A stretch of 58,676 bases of DNA from Thermoleophilia bacterium. Its GTDB lineage: Bacteria; Actinomycetota; Thermoleophilia; Miltoncostaeales; Miltoncostaeaceae. The position numbers and the translations under genes were made by a program. Positions 49,736 to 58,073 of the stretch are shown piece after piece (position 1 is the first letter of the stretch; each line of letters begins with the position of its first letter). The notes under the pieces were generated by a model that was not told where the DNA came from, did no database searches, and worked only from the letters and a program-made list of their open reading frames with translations. Location of the stretch: the NCBI GenBank assembly GCA_020438485.1, contig JAGQUM010000013.1, forward strand, positions 1 to 58,676, in the 5' to 3' direction.

Positions 49736-50208
49736 TCGGTGTCCTTCCGGTGGTACGTGGGGTGGTGCGAGAGCGCCGCGCCGAGCGCGGACTCGAGGTC
49801 GGCGGCGACGTCGGCGGGAAGCCGCTCGGCCACCGTCCGCATGGCGCCGCGCCAGATGTCGCGCTTGCCGGTGACATGGCCGAGCCCCTCGGCCGTGGCC
49901 GAGACCAGCCGCACGCGGCGGTCCTCGGCGCACTCCACGCGCCGGACGAGGCCCTTGCGCACGAGGTGGTCGACGTTGCGGCCCGCCGCGGCCACCGACA
50001 GGTCGAGGCGCTCGGCGATCTGCCCGATGGGCAGGGGCTTCGGCGACTCCCCCACCAGCAGGAGCACACGCGCCTCGGAGAAGTGCAGGCCCACGTCCGC
50101 GATGCGGTCGAGGGCGTCGTTGTCGACGACGGTACGCAGCGTGCCGAGGAACTCCTCCAGGCGGGCCACGAGCGCGTCGATGCGGGATGTGGTTGCGGCG
50201 TCGGTCAT
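49732..50208 (-). CDS. MarR-family transcriptional regulator
   Basis: 158 residues. Winged helix with IGQIAERLDLSVAAAGRNVDHLVRKGLVRR and the wing ECAEDRRVRLVSAT. Likely represses its own operon and the efflux pump until a ligand binds. ATG 50208 is 14 nt after a TATCAT -10 box, so the leader is at most 8 nt. Confidence 0.9.
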   Translation of the reverse strand: MTDAATTSRIDALVARLEEFLGTLRTVVDNDALDRIADVGLHFSEARVLLLVGESPKPLPIGQIAERLDLSVAAAGRNVDHLVRKGLVRRVECAEDRRVRLVSATAEGLGHVTGKRDIWRGAMRTVAERLPADVAADLESALGAALSHHPTYHRKDTE

Positions 50209-50222
50209 GTCGCTCGGGCGCA

Positions 50223-50251
50223 ATGATAGCGTCTGTGCAACTATCGCGCAA
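50223..50251 (-). promoter_or_regulatory. Promoter and built-in operator of the MarR/efflux operon
   Basis: Minus strand: TTGCGC (50251-50246), 17 nt spacer, TATCAT (50228-50223). The dyad GATAG-N11-CTATC (50225-50245) fills the spacer and touches the -10, an ideal site for MarR autorepression. Confidence 0.6.
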
Positions 50252-50286
50252 ACGCGTCCATTGCTTGAGCGCAGGGGCAGGTCTCC

Positions 50287-50310
50287 GGGGACGGCCTCCC
50301 GGAGGTCCCC
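50287..50310 (+). promoter_or_regulatory. Hairpin just upstream of the dap operon
   Basis: GGGGAC (50287-50292) pairs with GTCCCC (50305-50310); inside, CCTC and GAGG pair. It precedes the TAGAGT -10 box and thus may terminate readthrough rather than act in the leader. Confidence 0.4.
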
Positions 50311-50312
50311 GC

Positions 50313-50318
50313 TAGAGT
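50313..50318 (+). promoter_or_regulatory. -10 hexamer of a probable leaderless promoter (dapE operon)
   Basis: TAGAGT ends 8 nt before GTG 50327 of dapE. No Shine-Dalgarno is seen. Confidence 0.4.
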
Positions 50319-50326
50319 CCCCCGTC

Positions 50327-51409
50327 GTGAACGACGCCGCCCGCCGCCTCGCCGACCGCACGCTCGCGCTGGTCGACATCCCGTCCGTCAGCCGTGACGA
50401 GGCCGCCGTCGCCGCCTACGTGCGGGGCGAGATGGACGCCACGGGTCTGGAGCGCCGCCACGACGACGGCGAGGGTTTCTACTGGGCCACACCCCGGCGC
50501 GACGGCGTGCCCCTCGTGCTGTTCGCCGGGCACCTCGACACCGTCCCCGTGCAGGGCAACCTGCCGGGCCGCGTCGAGGGCGGCGACGTGGTCGGCCTGG
50601 GGGCCAGCGACATGAAGGGCGGCCTTGCGGTGATGATGGAGCTCGCCGCCTGGATCGGCGAGGCCTCCCCCGCCCTCGCCGTCGACGTGGGCATGCTGTT
50701 CTTCACCCGCGAGGAACTGCCGGTGGCCGAGAGCCCCGTGCCGGCGATCTTCGCGGCGTGCCCCGAGCTGCGCGACGCCGACCTGGGCATCGTCATGGAA
50801 CCGACCGACAACACCGTGCAGGCGGGCTGCATGGGCAACCTCATGGCCACCGTGACATTCACCGGCGTCAGCGCCCACTCCGCGCGCCCATGGACCGGCG
50901 AGAACGCCATCACCAGGGCGGTCCACGGCCTGTCCGCCGTGGTGGACACCCCTCCCCGCCCGGTCGTCATCGAGGGCATGGGGTTCACGGAGGTGTTGAG
51001 CGTCACCCGCATCCAGGGCGGCATCGCCGACAACGTCATCCCCGACCTGGTGGAGGCCCGGGTGAACTTCCGGTTCGCCCCCGACCGCGACGCCGCGTCG
51101 GCCGAGGCCCGCCTGCGGGAGCTGGTCGGCGACGCCGGGGAGGTGACCGTCACCAGCGTCGCGCCCGCGGGCCGGGTGCACGTCGACACCGCCCTGGTGC
51201 GGGCCCTCGTCGCCTCGGGAGGCTTCGCGCTCGAGCCCAAGCAGGCGTGGACCCCCGTGGCGCAGCTCACCGACGAGGGGGTCGACGCCGTCAACCTGGG
51301 CCCCGGCGCGACCCGCTACGCCCACAAGCGCGACGAGCGGATCGCCGTGGCCGACCTGGAGCGCTGCTTCGCGGCGTTGCGGCGGTTCCTGGCCGGGGAC
51401 GCCGCGTGA
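50327..51409 (+). CDS. dapE: Succinyl-diaminopimelate desuccinylase
   Basis: 360 residues. M20 metallopeptidase fold: FAGHLDTVPVQGN (metal His and Asp), LGASDMKGGLAVMMEL, the Glu pair in FTREELP, and the final His in RYAHKRDERIA. Removes succinate from N-succinyl-LL-diaminopimelate. First gene of dapE-dapC-dapD, next gene overlapping by 4 bp. Confidence 0.9.
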   Translation: MNDAARRLADRTLALVDIPSVSRDEAAVAAYVRGEMDATGLERRHDDGEGFYWATPRRDGVPLVLFAGHLDTVPVQGNLPGRVEGGDVVGLGASDMKGGLAVMMELAAWIGEASPALAVDVGMLFFTREELPVAESPVPAIFAACPELRDADLGIVMEPTDNTVQAGCMGNLMATVTFTGVSAHSARPWTGENAITRAVHGLSAVVDTPPRPVVIEGMGFTEVLSVTRIQGGIADNVIPDLVEARVNFRFAPDRDAASAEARLRELVGDAGEVTVTSVAPAGRVHVDTALVRALVASGGFALEPKQAWTPVAQLTDEGVDAVNLGPGATRYAHKRDERIAVADLERCFAALRRFLAGDAA

Positions 51410-52578
51410 GCGGGCCCGGCTTCCCCTTGAACCCCGTCCTGGCCGAGGTGGGCGAGTACCCGTTCCTGCGCCTCGACGCGGCCAAGCGACGCGTGGCCGC
51501 GCGCGGCGTGGAGATCATCGACTTCGGCGTCGGCGACCCGCGGGAGGCCACCGCGCCGTTCATCCGTGAGGCGCTGGCCGCCGGAATCCGCGAGACGATG
51601 GAGTACCCGAAGGCCGTCGGGATGCCCGAGCTGCGCGCGGCCATCGCGGACTGGATCGCCCGCCGCTTCGGCGTGCGTCTGGACCCTGATCGCGAGGTGG
51701 TCCCGACGCTGGGCTCCAAGGAGGCCGTGTTCTCGCTGGCGCAGGTGGTCGTTGACCCGCCGTCCGGCCGCGACCTGGTGATCACGACAGAGCCCGGCTA
51801 CCCCGTTCCGGCTCGCGGCGCGCGGTTCGCCGGCGGGCGGGCCATGGCGCTGCCGCTGCACGAGTCCAACGGGTTCCTGCCCGACATCGACGCCGTGAGC
51901 GCGGCCGACTGGGCGCGGACGGCGATCGTGTGGGTGAACTATCCCAACAACCCCACGGGGGCGGTCGCACCCCTGGCGTTCTACGAACGCCTGACGGAGC
52001 TGGCAGCGACGCACGGGTTCCTGATCGCCTCCGACGAGGCGTACAGCGAACTCGGTCTGGACGACGCGAACCCCGTGCCGTCGGCCCTGCAGGTGCGCGA
52101 CCGCAGCCGGGTGTGCGTCATCAACACCCTCAGCAAGCGCTCGTCCATGACGGGCTACCGCTCCGGGTTCGTCGCCGGGCCCCCGGCGCTGATCGACGCG
52201 CACCGGGTGTTCCGCCCCACCGTCGGCACTGCGCCGCAGGAGTTCGTGCAGCGCGCCGCCGTCGCCGCGTGGGGCGACGAGGCCCACGTGCGTGAGGCCG
52301 TCGCGCGCTACCGCGCCAAGCGCGAACTGCTGGTGCCCGTCCTGGAGGCGCGCGGGTTGCGCGTGGCCGCCAGCGACGCCGCGATGTACCTGTGGCTCCG
52401 CGTCCCCGAGGGCACCATGTCGGAGGCCTTCGCCACCGACCTGCTGGAGCGCGCCGGGCTGGTCCTGGCCCCCGGGTCCTTCCTGGGGCCCTCGGGCGAG
52501 GGATACGTGCGGATGGCCCTGGTGCCCACCATCGAACAATGCCGCCGCGCCGCGGCCCTACTGGAGGATCTCCCATGA
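51406..52578 (+). CDS. dapC: Succinyldiaminopimelate aminotransferase (class I/II PLP)
   Basis: 390 residues. PLP-enzyme marks: NYPNNPTGAVAP, SDEAYSEL and the Lys in NTLSKRSSMTGYRSGF. Context between dapE and dapD strongly supports the DapC role (amination of N-succinyl-2-amino-6-ketopimelate). GTG overlaps the dapE stop; its own stop overlaps the dapD start. Confidence 0.88.
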   Translation: MSGPGFPLNPVLAEVGEYPFLRLDAAKRRVAARGVEIIDFGVGDPREATAPFIREALAAGIRETMEYPKAVGMPELRAAIADWIARRFGVRLDPDREVVPTLGSKEAVFSLAQVVVDPPSGRDLVITTEPGYPVPARGARFAGGRAMALPLHESNGFLPDIDAVSAADWARTAIVWVNYPNNPTGAVAPLAFYERLTELAATHGFLIASDEAYSELGLDDANPVPSALQVRDRSRVCVINTLSKRSSMTGYRSGFVAGPPALIDAHRVFRPTVGTAPQEFVQRAAVAAWGDEAHVREAVARYRAKRELLVPVLEARGLRVAASDAAMYLWLRVPEGTMSEAFATDLLERAGLVLAPGSFLGPSGEGYVRMALVPTIEQCRRAAALLEDLP

Positions 52579-53399
52579 GCATGGACGACCTGGCCGCGGA
52601 CATCGACCGCCTGTACGAGATGCCCGCCGAGCGGGCGGCCGCCGAGGGGCGCGACCGCGTCGACGAGGCCGTCGCGGCCCTCGACCGTGGCGAGGTGCGG
52701 GTGGCCGCCCCCACGGCCGGCGGCGAGTGGGTGGTCAACGAGTGGGTGAAGAAGGCGATCCTCGTCTACTTCCGCATCCGCACCAACGAACCCATCGAGG
52801 TGGGCCCGTACACGTACTACGACAAGGTGCCGCTGAAGCGCGTGACCCCCGACGACGGCGTGCGCGTGGTGCCCCCCGCGGTGGCCCGCTACGGCTCGTA
52901 CCTGGAGCCCGGCGCGGTGATGATGCCGTCCTACGTCAACATCGGCGCGTGGGTCGGCGCGGGCACGATGGTCGACACGTGGGCGACCGTGGGCTCGTGC
53001 GCCCAGGTGGGCCGCGACGTGCACCTGTCGGGCGGCGTGGGCATCGGCGGCGTGCTGGAGCCCCCGCAGGCCACGCCCGTGATCATCGGCGACGGCGCGT
53101 TCCTGGGCTCCCGCGCCATCGTGGTGGAGGGCGTCACCATCGGCCCCGAGGCCGTGCTCGGCGCCAACGTGGTGATCACGGCGTCCACGCCGATCATCGA
53201 CGTGACGGGCGAGGAGCCGGTGGAGTACCGCGGCGAGGTGCCCGCCCGGAGCGTCGTGGTGCCCGGCACGCGCGCGAAGTCGTTCCCCGCCGGCGACTAC
53301 CAGCTGCCGGCGGCCCTGATCATCGGCACGCGCTCCGAGTCGACCGACCGCAAGACCAGCCTGAACGACGCGCTGCGCACCCACGGGGTGGCGGTGTAG
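52575..53399 (+). CDS. dapD: Tetrahydrodipicolinate N-succinyltransferase
   Basis: 274 residues. N-terminal helical domain (WVVNEWVKKAILVYFRI) and a left-handed beta-helix of hexapeptide repeats (VNIGAWVGAGTMVDTWATVG, IGGVLEPPQATPVIIGDGAF). This is the shorter DapD class with GGVLEP. Third gene of the operon. Confidence 0.94.
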   Translation: MSMDDLAADIDRLYEMPAERAAAEGRDRVDEAVAALDRGEVRVAAPTAGGEWVVNEWVKKAILVYFRIRTNEPIEVGPYTYYDKVPLKRVTPDDGVRVVPPAVARYGSYLEPGAVMMPSYVNIGAWVGAGTMVDTWATVGSCAQVGRDVHLSGGVGIGGVLEPPQATPVIIGDGAFLGSRAIVVEGVTIGPEAVLGANVVITASTPIIDVTGEEPVEYRGEVPARSVVVPGTRAKSFPAGDYQLPAALIIGTRSESTDRKTSLNDALRTHGVAV

Positions 53400-53405
53400 C
53401 GGCGC

Positions 53406-53439
53406 GGCGCCCGGCCGCCGTCACCGGTCGCCGGGCGCC
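53406..53439. terminator. Hairpin between dapD and the GNAT gene
   Basis: GGCGCCCGGC (53406-53415) pairs with GCCGGGCGCC (53430-53439). The second arm lies in the last codons of the GNAT gene, so it can end both convergent transcripts. Confidence 0.6.
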
Positions 53440-53915
53440 CCCAGAGGGAGCTCCATCACCACGTGCGCGCCGACCGTCGGGATGTCGAACCGGGGGCCGA
53501 CGACGCTCCATCCCTGGGCCTCGTAGAAGCCGACGGCGCCCGTGCGCGCGTTGCACCACGCCCACGTGCCGCCGTGGGCGCCGGCGTGGTCCAGACACGC
53601 GGCCAGCGTGGCGGCGCCGACGCCCCGGCCGCGCAGGCCGTCGGCGGTGGCCATGCCGCGCACCTGCCAGGCCGTCTCGCGGTGTGCCTCAGGGATGGGC
53701 GGCGCCCCGCCCGGCGCACCCGCGTCGCGCCCCCTGTGGAGGATCGTGGCGACCCCCACCACCCGCCCGTCGAGCGTCGCCGCGGCGTGAAACGCGTCGG
53801 GGTCGTCATCGCCGTCGAACACGGCGTCCTGGAGCGGGCGGCCGGCGCGCAGCACCGCGCGGCGTAGCTCGAGGACGTCTCGCGACGAGACGCGCCGGAT
53901 CGCGCAGCCGCTCAT
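53421..53915 (-). CDS. GNAT-family N-acetyltransferase
   Basis: 164 residues. Acetyl-CoA motif A around VRGMATADGLRGRGVGAATL and motif B near WCNARTGAVGFYEAQGW. Substrate unknown. ATG overlaps the stop of the DUF1697 gene (ATGA). Last gene of recA-to-GNAT run. Confidence 0.85.
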   Translation of the reverse strand: MSGCAIRRVSSRDVLELRRAVLRAGRPLQDAVFDGDDDPDAFHAAATLDGRVVGVATILHRGRDAGAPGGAPPIPEAHRETAWQVRGMATADGLRGRGVGAATLAACLDHAGAHGGTWAWCNARTGAVGFYEAQGWSVVGPRFDIPTVGAHVVMELPLGAPGDR

Positions 53916-54466
53916 CCGCCCTCGACGGCGCCGAGGATCTTCGCCACCGTGTTGCGGTTTCGCACGGTCACGACCGCGCCCTTGGGGAAGCGCACGAGGC
54001 GCTCGAGCGGCGGCGCCTTGCTGAGCCCGTCCGGGCACCACTGGTGCGTGAGCCCGAGGCCCGAGGCGCTCGCGACGTGGACCGCGCCGCCGCCGAGGCG
54101 CGGCAGGCCGCCCGTCGGCGCGTCGATGGGCGCGGCGGGTTCGGACGAGAACGCCGTGGCCATGCGGGCACCGTCCTTTCCGGCGGTCCACAGCGGGTTG
54201 TCGTCGAGCGCGGCACGCAGCGCCGCGCGGGGGACCGCCAGGGCCCTCACATCGCCGCCCGTCAGCCGCGAGGCCGCGTCGGCCACGCGCCGGGCCGCGG
54301 CGCCGGCCTGTGCGGCGGGAACCTCGACGACGACGTTCCCGCTCTGCAGGATCGTCTGTACGACGTCCATCCCGTCGTCCTCCAGGGAGGCGCGCAGGTC
54401 GGCCATCGCGACGCGGGCCGCGGCTCCCACGTTGACGCCGCGCAGGAGGACGGCAACGCGCGTCAC
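53912..54466 (-). CDS. DUF1697-family protein
   Basis: 184 residues. DUF1697 marks: VAVLLRGVNVGAAARVAMADL and TILQSGNVVVEV, later VTVRNRNTVAKI. Cytoplasmic, function unknown. GTG overlaps the dapF stop by 4 bp; coupled also to the GNAT gene. Confidence 0.88.
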   Translation of the reverse strand: MTRVAVLLRGVNVGAAARVAMADLRASLEDDGMDVVQTILQSGNVVVEVPAAQAGAAARRVADAASRLTGGDVRALAVPRAALRAALDDNPLWTAGKDGARMATAFSSEPAAPIDAPTGGLPRLGGGAVHVASASGLGLTHQWCPDGLSKAPPLERLVRFPKGAVVTVRNRNTVAKILGAVEGG

Positions 54467-55269
54467 GGCGGCGGGGTCGCCCCGTCGTCGAGCTCGCCGC
54501 GGTAGACGCGCTCGGCGGGTCCCGTCATGACCACGTTCAGGTCGTCGTCCACCGCGATCGTGAGGTCGCCGCCCGGCAGCGAGATGGTCATGGGGCTCAC
54601 GCCCGCGCGGGTGCGCACGAGGGCGGCGGCCACGGCGCACGCGCCCGTGCCGCACGCCATCGTCGGGCCCACCCCCCGCTCCCAGACCCACACGGTGGCG
54701 TGGTCGGGGGCGTCCACCCGCACGAACTCAGCGTTGACGCGCTCCGCGAAGCGGGGGTCACCCTCGACCCTGGCCCCATGCTCGTACAGGGCGGTCTCGG
54801 GATCCTCCCCCGCCGCGACCTCGATCACGGCGTGAGGGTTGCCCATCGACACCTCCACGAACGCCAGCGTCTCGCCGCCGCCGGCCAGGGTCTCGCGTCG
54901 TTCGCCCGCGGGGAACGACGCACGGCCCATGTGGACAGCGACCGTGCCGTCGCCGCGCACGTCGACGCGCGTGGTCTGCTCACCCGTCAGGACGATGCCG
55001 TCGTCCGGCAGGTGGCCCCGGCCGGCCAGATAGCGCGCCACGATGCGGATGCCGTTGCCGCAGTTCTCCGCGATGCTGCCGTCGGCGTTCCACACCGTCA
55101 TACGGGGGTGCCCGGCGTCCCACGAGACCTCCAGCACGCCGTCGGCGCCCACGCCGAAGTGCGGCTCGCACAGGCGACGGGCCCAGTCGGCGTCCATCGG
55201 GCGCGGCAGGTTGTCACGCTCGACCACGACGTGATGGTTGCCGGTGCCCTGCCACTTCTCGAACCTCAT
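54463..55269 (-). CDS. dapF: Diaminopimelate epimerase
   Basis: 268 residues. The catalytic Cys pair is in ENCGNGIRIVARYL and GPTMACGTGACAVAAA; FEKWQGTGNHHVVV is the N-terminal signature (usually KMHGxGNDF, here GTGNHH). Converts LL- to meso-diaminopimelate, linking to dapE-C-D across the locus. TACCCT six bases before ATG 55269 suggests a leaderless start. Confidence 0.92.
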   Translation of the reverse strand: MRFEKWQGTGNHHVVVERDNLPRPMDADWARRLCEPHFGVGADGVLEVSWDAGHPRMTVWNADGSIAENCGNGIRIVARYLAGRGHLPDDGIVLTGEQTTRVDVRGDGTVAVHMGRASFPAGERRETLAGGGETLAFVEVSMGNPHAVIEVAAGEDPETALYEHGARVEGDPRFAERVNAEFVRVDAPDHATVWVWERGVGPTMACGTGACAVAAALVRTRAGVSPMTISLPGGDLTIAVDDDLNVVMTGPAERVYRGELDDGATPPP

Positions 55270-55275
55270 GGCCCC

Positions 55276-55281
55276 AGGGTA
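55276..55281 (-). promoter_or_regulatory. -10 hexamer of a probable leaderless promoter (dapF operon)
   Basis: TACCCT (minus strand) ends 6 nt before ATG 55269, separating dapF from miaA transcription. Confidence 0.4.
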
Positions 55282-55475
55282 GAGGTTGAGGGTTGGCCGG
55301 TGGCGCCCGGCCGGGCATGCCGCCTCCCACGGGCCCGGCGGTGGCAGCCGCCCCCGCCCCGCTCGTCGCGGCGGCCGCGTCTCGGGGGAGGACGCCGCAA
55401 TGCGGCGGCCCAGCGGCCGCCGGGACCCTCGTCCGCGGCCCGGCCGCCCACCGTCGCGACGCCCCCGCCGCGGCG

Positions 55476-56438
55476 TCAGGGTGCTGCGGGCACGGCGCCG
55501 GGCGGCATCGTGACCGCCGCGTGCCACATCCGCTCGATCACGGCGACGGCCGACTCCGCGGGTGCGTCGCCCAACGGCACGGGGGCCGCGTCCGGCATGC
55601 GCCGCAGCCACTGCAGCTGGCGGCGCGCGAGCCGCCGGGTGCGGGCCGCCAAGCGCTCGGGCAGGTCGTCCGGGTCGAGCGTGCCGCCGCGCATCGCGGC
55701 CACCTCCGCGGCCCCGATGACCTGCAGCGGTTCGCGCGCCACGCCCGGGGTTCTGAGCGCGGCCTCCAGCTCGGCCACGAGGCCCTCGTCGAGCTCGCGG
55801 CGCACGCGCCGGGCGATGAGCGCGTCGATGACCGCCCGCGGCCGCTCCAGGGCCACGAGCAGGGTCGGCAGCCGGTGCGGGGCGGTGAAGAGGTCCGTTG
55901 CGGTGGGCTGGCCCGACGCGGCCCGCTCGAGAGCGCGGGCAAGCCGCCGGGGGTTGGCGACGTCGACGGCCGCGTGCGCCGCGGGGTCGCGCCGGCGAAG
56001 CTCGTCCGCGGCGGCCTCAGGGTCCGCGGCCACCAGGCCGTCCGCCCACGCCCGCACCGCCTCGTCCGGCGGGGACGGAAAGGCGAGGTCGCACAGGGCG
56101 GCGCGCAGGTAGAGCCCTGTGCCGCCCGCGACGATCGGCACGCGCCCCCGTGCGAGGATGTCGTCCACGGCGGCGTGTGCCGCGACGGCGAACGCTCCGG
56201 CCGACGACGACCGCGTCAGGTCGAGGTCGCCCACCACGTGGTAGGGGACCTCCGCCCGCTCGGCCGGCCGGGGCGAGTCGGCCGCGATCTCGAGCCCCCG
56301 GTAGCGCTGAAACGGATCGCACACCACGATCTCGCCGTCCAGCCGCAGCGCCAGCCCGTGGGCGACGGCGCTCTTGCCGGTGGCGGTGGGCCCGAAGACG
56401 CCCAGCACCCGGGGTGCGGCGGGGACCGTCGCGCCCAC
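55476..56438 (-). CDS. miaA: tRNA dimethylallyltransferase
   Basis: 320 residues. P-loop GPTATGKSAVAHGLA, then CDPFQRYRGLEI (usually DSxQVYRGMDI), VAGGTGLYLRAAL and the later QVIGAAEVA. Adds a dimethylallyl group to A37 of tRNAs. The Ser after the catalytic Asp is Pro here and the usual TAKP is replaced by ADSP. GTG 56438 is 5 bp after the miaB stop. Confidence 0.9.
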   Translation of the reverse strand: MGATVPAAPRVLGVFGPTATGKSAVAHGLALRLDGEIVVCDPFQRYRGLEIAADSPRPAERAEVPYHVVGDLDLTRSSSAGAFAVAAHAAVDDILARGRVPIVAGGTGLYLRAALCDLAFPSPPDEAVRAWADGLVAADPEAAADELRRRDPAAHAAVDVANPRRLARALERAASGQPTATDLFTAPHRLPTLLVALERPRAVIDALIARRVRRELDEGLVAELEAALRTPGVAREPLQVIGAAEVAAMRGGTLDPDDLPERLAARTRRLARRQLQWLRRMPDAAPVPLGDAPAESAVAVIERMWHAAVTMPPGAVPAAP

Positions 56439-56443
56439 CGCGG

Positions 56444-57763
56444 CTACGCGGTGACGTGGGCGGCCATCCGGCCGGCGAGCGTCGTGGACGTGGCGTCCGT
56501 GATCTCCACGGGCACTGTCGCCCCCGGCGTGGCATCGCCGGTGAAGTTGACCGCGATGTTCTGCTCGAGGCGCCCGCGCAGGCGCTGCGGGTCGGTGCGC
56601 GACGGGCCCTCCACCAGCACGTCGCGGGTGGAGCCCACGAAGCGCCGGGCCCGCTCGCGCGCGTGGTCCTGGACGTCGGCGATGAGCTCCTGGATGCGCT
56701 CGCGCTTGACCTCGGCGGGCACGTCGTCGTCCATCGACTCGCCCGCCTCCGTGCCCGGCCGGGGCGAGTACAGGAACGTGTACGCGCCGTCGTAGCGCAC
56801 CTCGTCCACCAGCGACAGCGTGTCCGCGAAGTCGGCGTCGGTCTCGCCGGGGAACCCCACGATCAGGTCGGTGGTCAGCGACACGTCGGGGATGCCGTCG
56901 CGGATGCGCTGGACCAGCTCCAGGTAACGCTCGCGGGAGTACGTGCGCCGCATGGCCTTGAGGACCCGGGTGGACCCGCTCTGGGCCGGCAGGTGGACGT
57001 GCGCGCACACCTCGGGGGTTTCGGCCATGGCGGCAATGACGTCGCCGCGCATGTCCTTGGGGTGCGGGCTGGTGTACCGCACGCGGCGAATGCCGTCGAC
57101 GGCCCCCACGGCGCGCAGCACCTCGGCGAACGTGGCGCGCTCCGCGGCCGGCAGGTCGCGACCGTACGAGTTGACGTTCTGCCCGAGCAGCGTCACCTCG
57201 ACGACGCCGTCGGCGGCGAGGGCCTCGACCTCGCCCACGATCTCGGCGAGCGGCCGGCTGCGTTCGCGGCCGCGGACCCTCGGCACGATGCAGTACGAGC
57301 ACACGCAGTTGCAGCCCACGGAGATCTGGACCCACGCCTGGAACGAACGCTCGCGTTTGGCGGGCAGCTGCCCCGAGAACGCTCCGTCGAGGCTGAACGC
57401 ACCGACCGCCTCGATTCGCTCGCGGGCGATGAGCTCGCCCAGTCGGGCGACCTCTCCGGGGCCGAACGCGATGTCGACGAACGGGTAGTCGGTGAAGATC
57501 GCGTCCTTCTGGGACTGCGCCCAGCAGCCGCCCACCGCCACCACCGCGTCGGGCCGCTCACGCTTGATGCGGCGGGCGTCACCCAGGTTGCCCATGAAGC
57601 GGTCGTCGGCCGACCCGCGGATGGTGCACGTGTTGAACATGATGAGGTCGGCGCCGTCACGGTCAGCCGACGCCTCGTACCCGAGACCCTCCAGGACCCC
57701 GCGCATCCGCTCGGAGTCGTGGTCGTTCATCTGGCAGCCGAAGCTCGTGAGGTGGTATTTCAC
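56444..57763 (-). CDS. miaB: tRNA-2-methylthio-N6-dimethylallyladenosine synthase
   Basis: 439 residues. UPF0004 domain with Cys in TSFGCQMN, FNTCTIR and VGGCWAQ; radical-SAM cluster in GCNCVCSYCIVPRVRGRE; TRAM domain at the end. Adds the methylthio group to the product of MiaA, its downstream neighbour. GTG start, with TACACT seven bases upstream (57771-57776), so probably leaderless. Confidence 0.95.
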   Translation of the reverse strand: MKYHLTSFGCQMNDHDSERMRGVLEGLGYEASADRDGADLIMFNTCTIRGSADDRFMGNLGDARRIKRERPDAVVAVGGCWAQSQKDAIFTDYPFVDIAFGPGEVARLGELIARERIEAVGAFSLDGAFSGQLPAKRERSFQAWVQISVGCNCVCSYCIVPRVRGRERSRPLAEIVGEVEALAADGVVEVTLLGQNVNSYGRDLPAAERATFAEVLRAVGAVDGIRRVRYTSPHPKDMRGDVIAAMAETPEVCAHVHLPAQSGSTRVLKAMRRTYSRERYLELVQRIRDGIPDVSLTTDLIVGFPGETDADFADTLSLVDEVRYDGAYTFLYSPRPGTEAGESMDDDVPAEVKRERIQELIADVQDHARERARRFVGSTRDVLVEGPSRTDPQRLRGRLEQNIAVNFTGDATPGATVPVEITDATSTTLAGRMAAHVTA

Positions 57764-57800
57764 GGGCGGGAGTGTAGCGCCGGCCGCCCCGGGGGCGGTG

Positions 57801-58061
57801 TCAGGACGGCGGGCGGCCGGCCGCGCCGGGATGACTTGGGGCCGGGTGGCTGCCGCGCCACGCGAGGTAGCCGAGGGCCGCGAAGACCGCGGCGGTGACG
57901 AAGGCGTACACCGCCCCGCGCGTGTTTCCGACGGCGACGTCGTACACCCCCCACCCCACCATCAGTGCCGCCACGAACGCGGCCCCCCACACGAGCATGA
58001 CCGCGATGCGGCGCTGGATCTCGTTCGCCAGCTCGACGCGCTGCTCGTGCGGGGTGGGCAT
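57801..58061 (-). CDS. Small two-helix membrane protein between recA and miaB
   Basis: 86 residues. Two helices (IAVMLVWGAAFVAALMVGWGVYD and AVYAFVTAAVFAALGYLAW) and a Pro/Ser/Gly tail. GGAG lies directly before ATG 58061, 12 bp after the recA stop. It occupies the place where recX often stands. Function unknown. Confidence 0.7.
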   Translation of the reverse strand: MPTPHEQRVELANEIQRRIAVMLVWGAAFVAALMVGWGVYDVAVGNTRGAVYAFVTAAVFAALGYLAWRGSHPAPSHPGAAGRPPS

Positions 58062-58073
58062 CTCCGGCGCGGG

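Noticed and set aside
48431-50326. Large plus-strand frame antisense to the efflux pump and MarR
   Set aside because: It is His/Gln/Arg-rich, typical of the shadow of a membrane protein gene; only the dapE part from 50327 is real.
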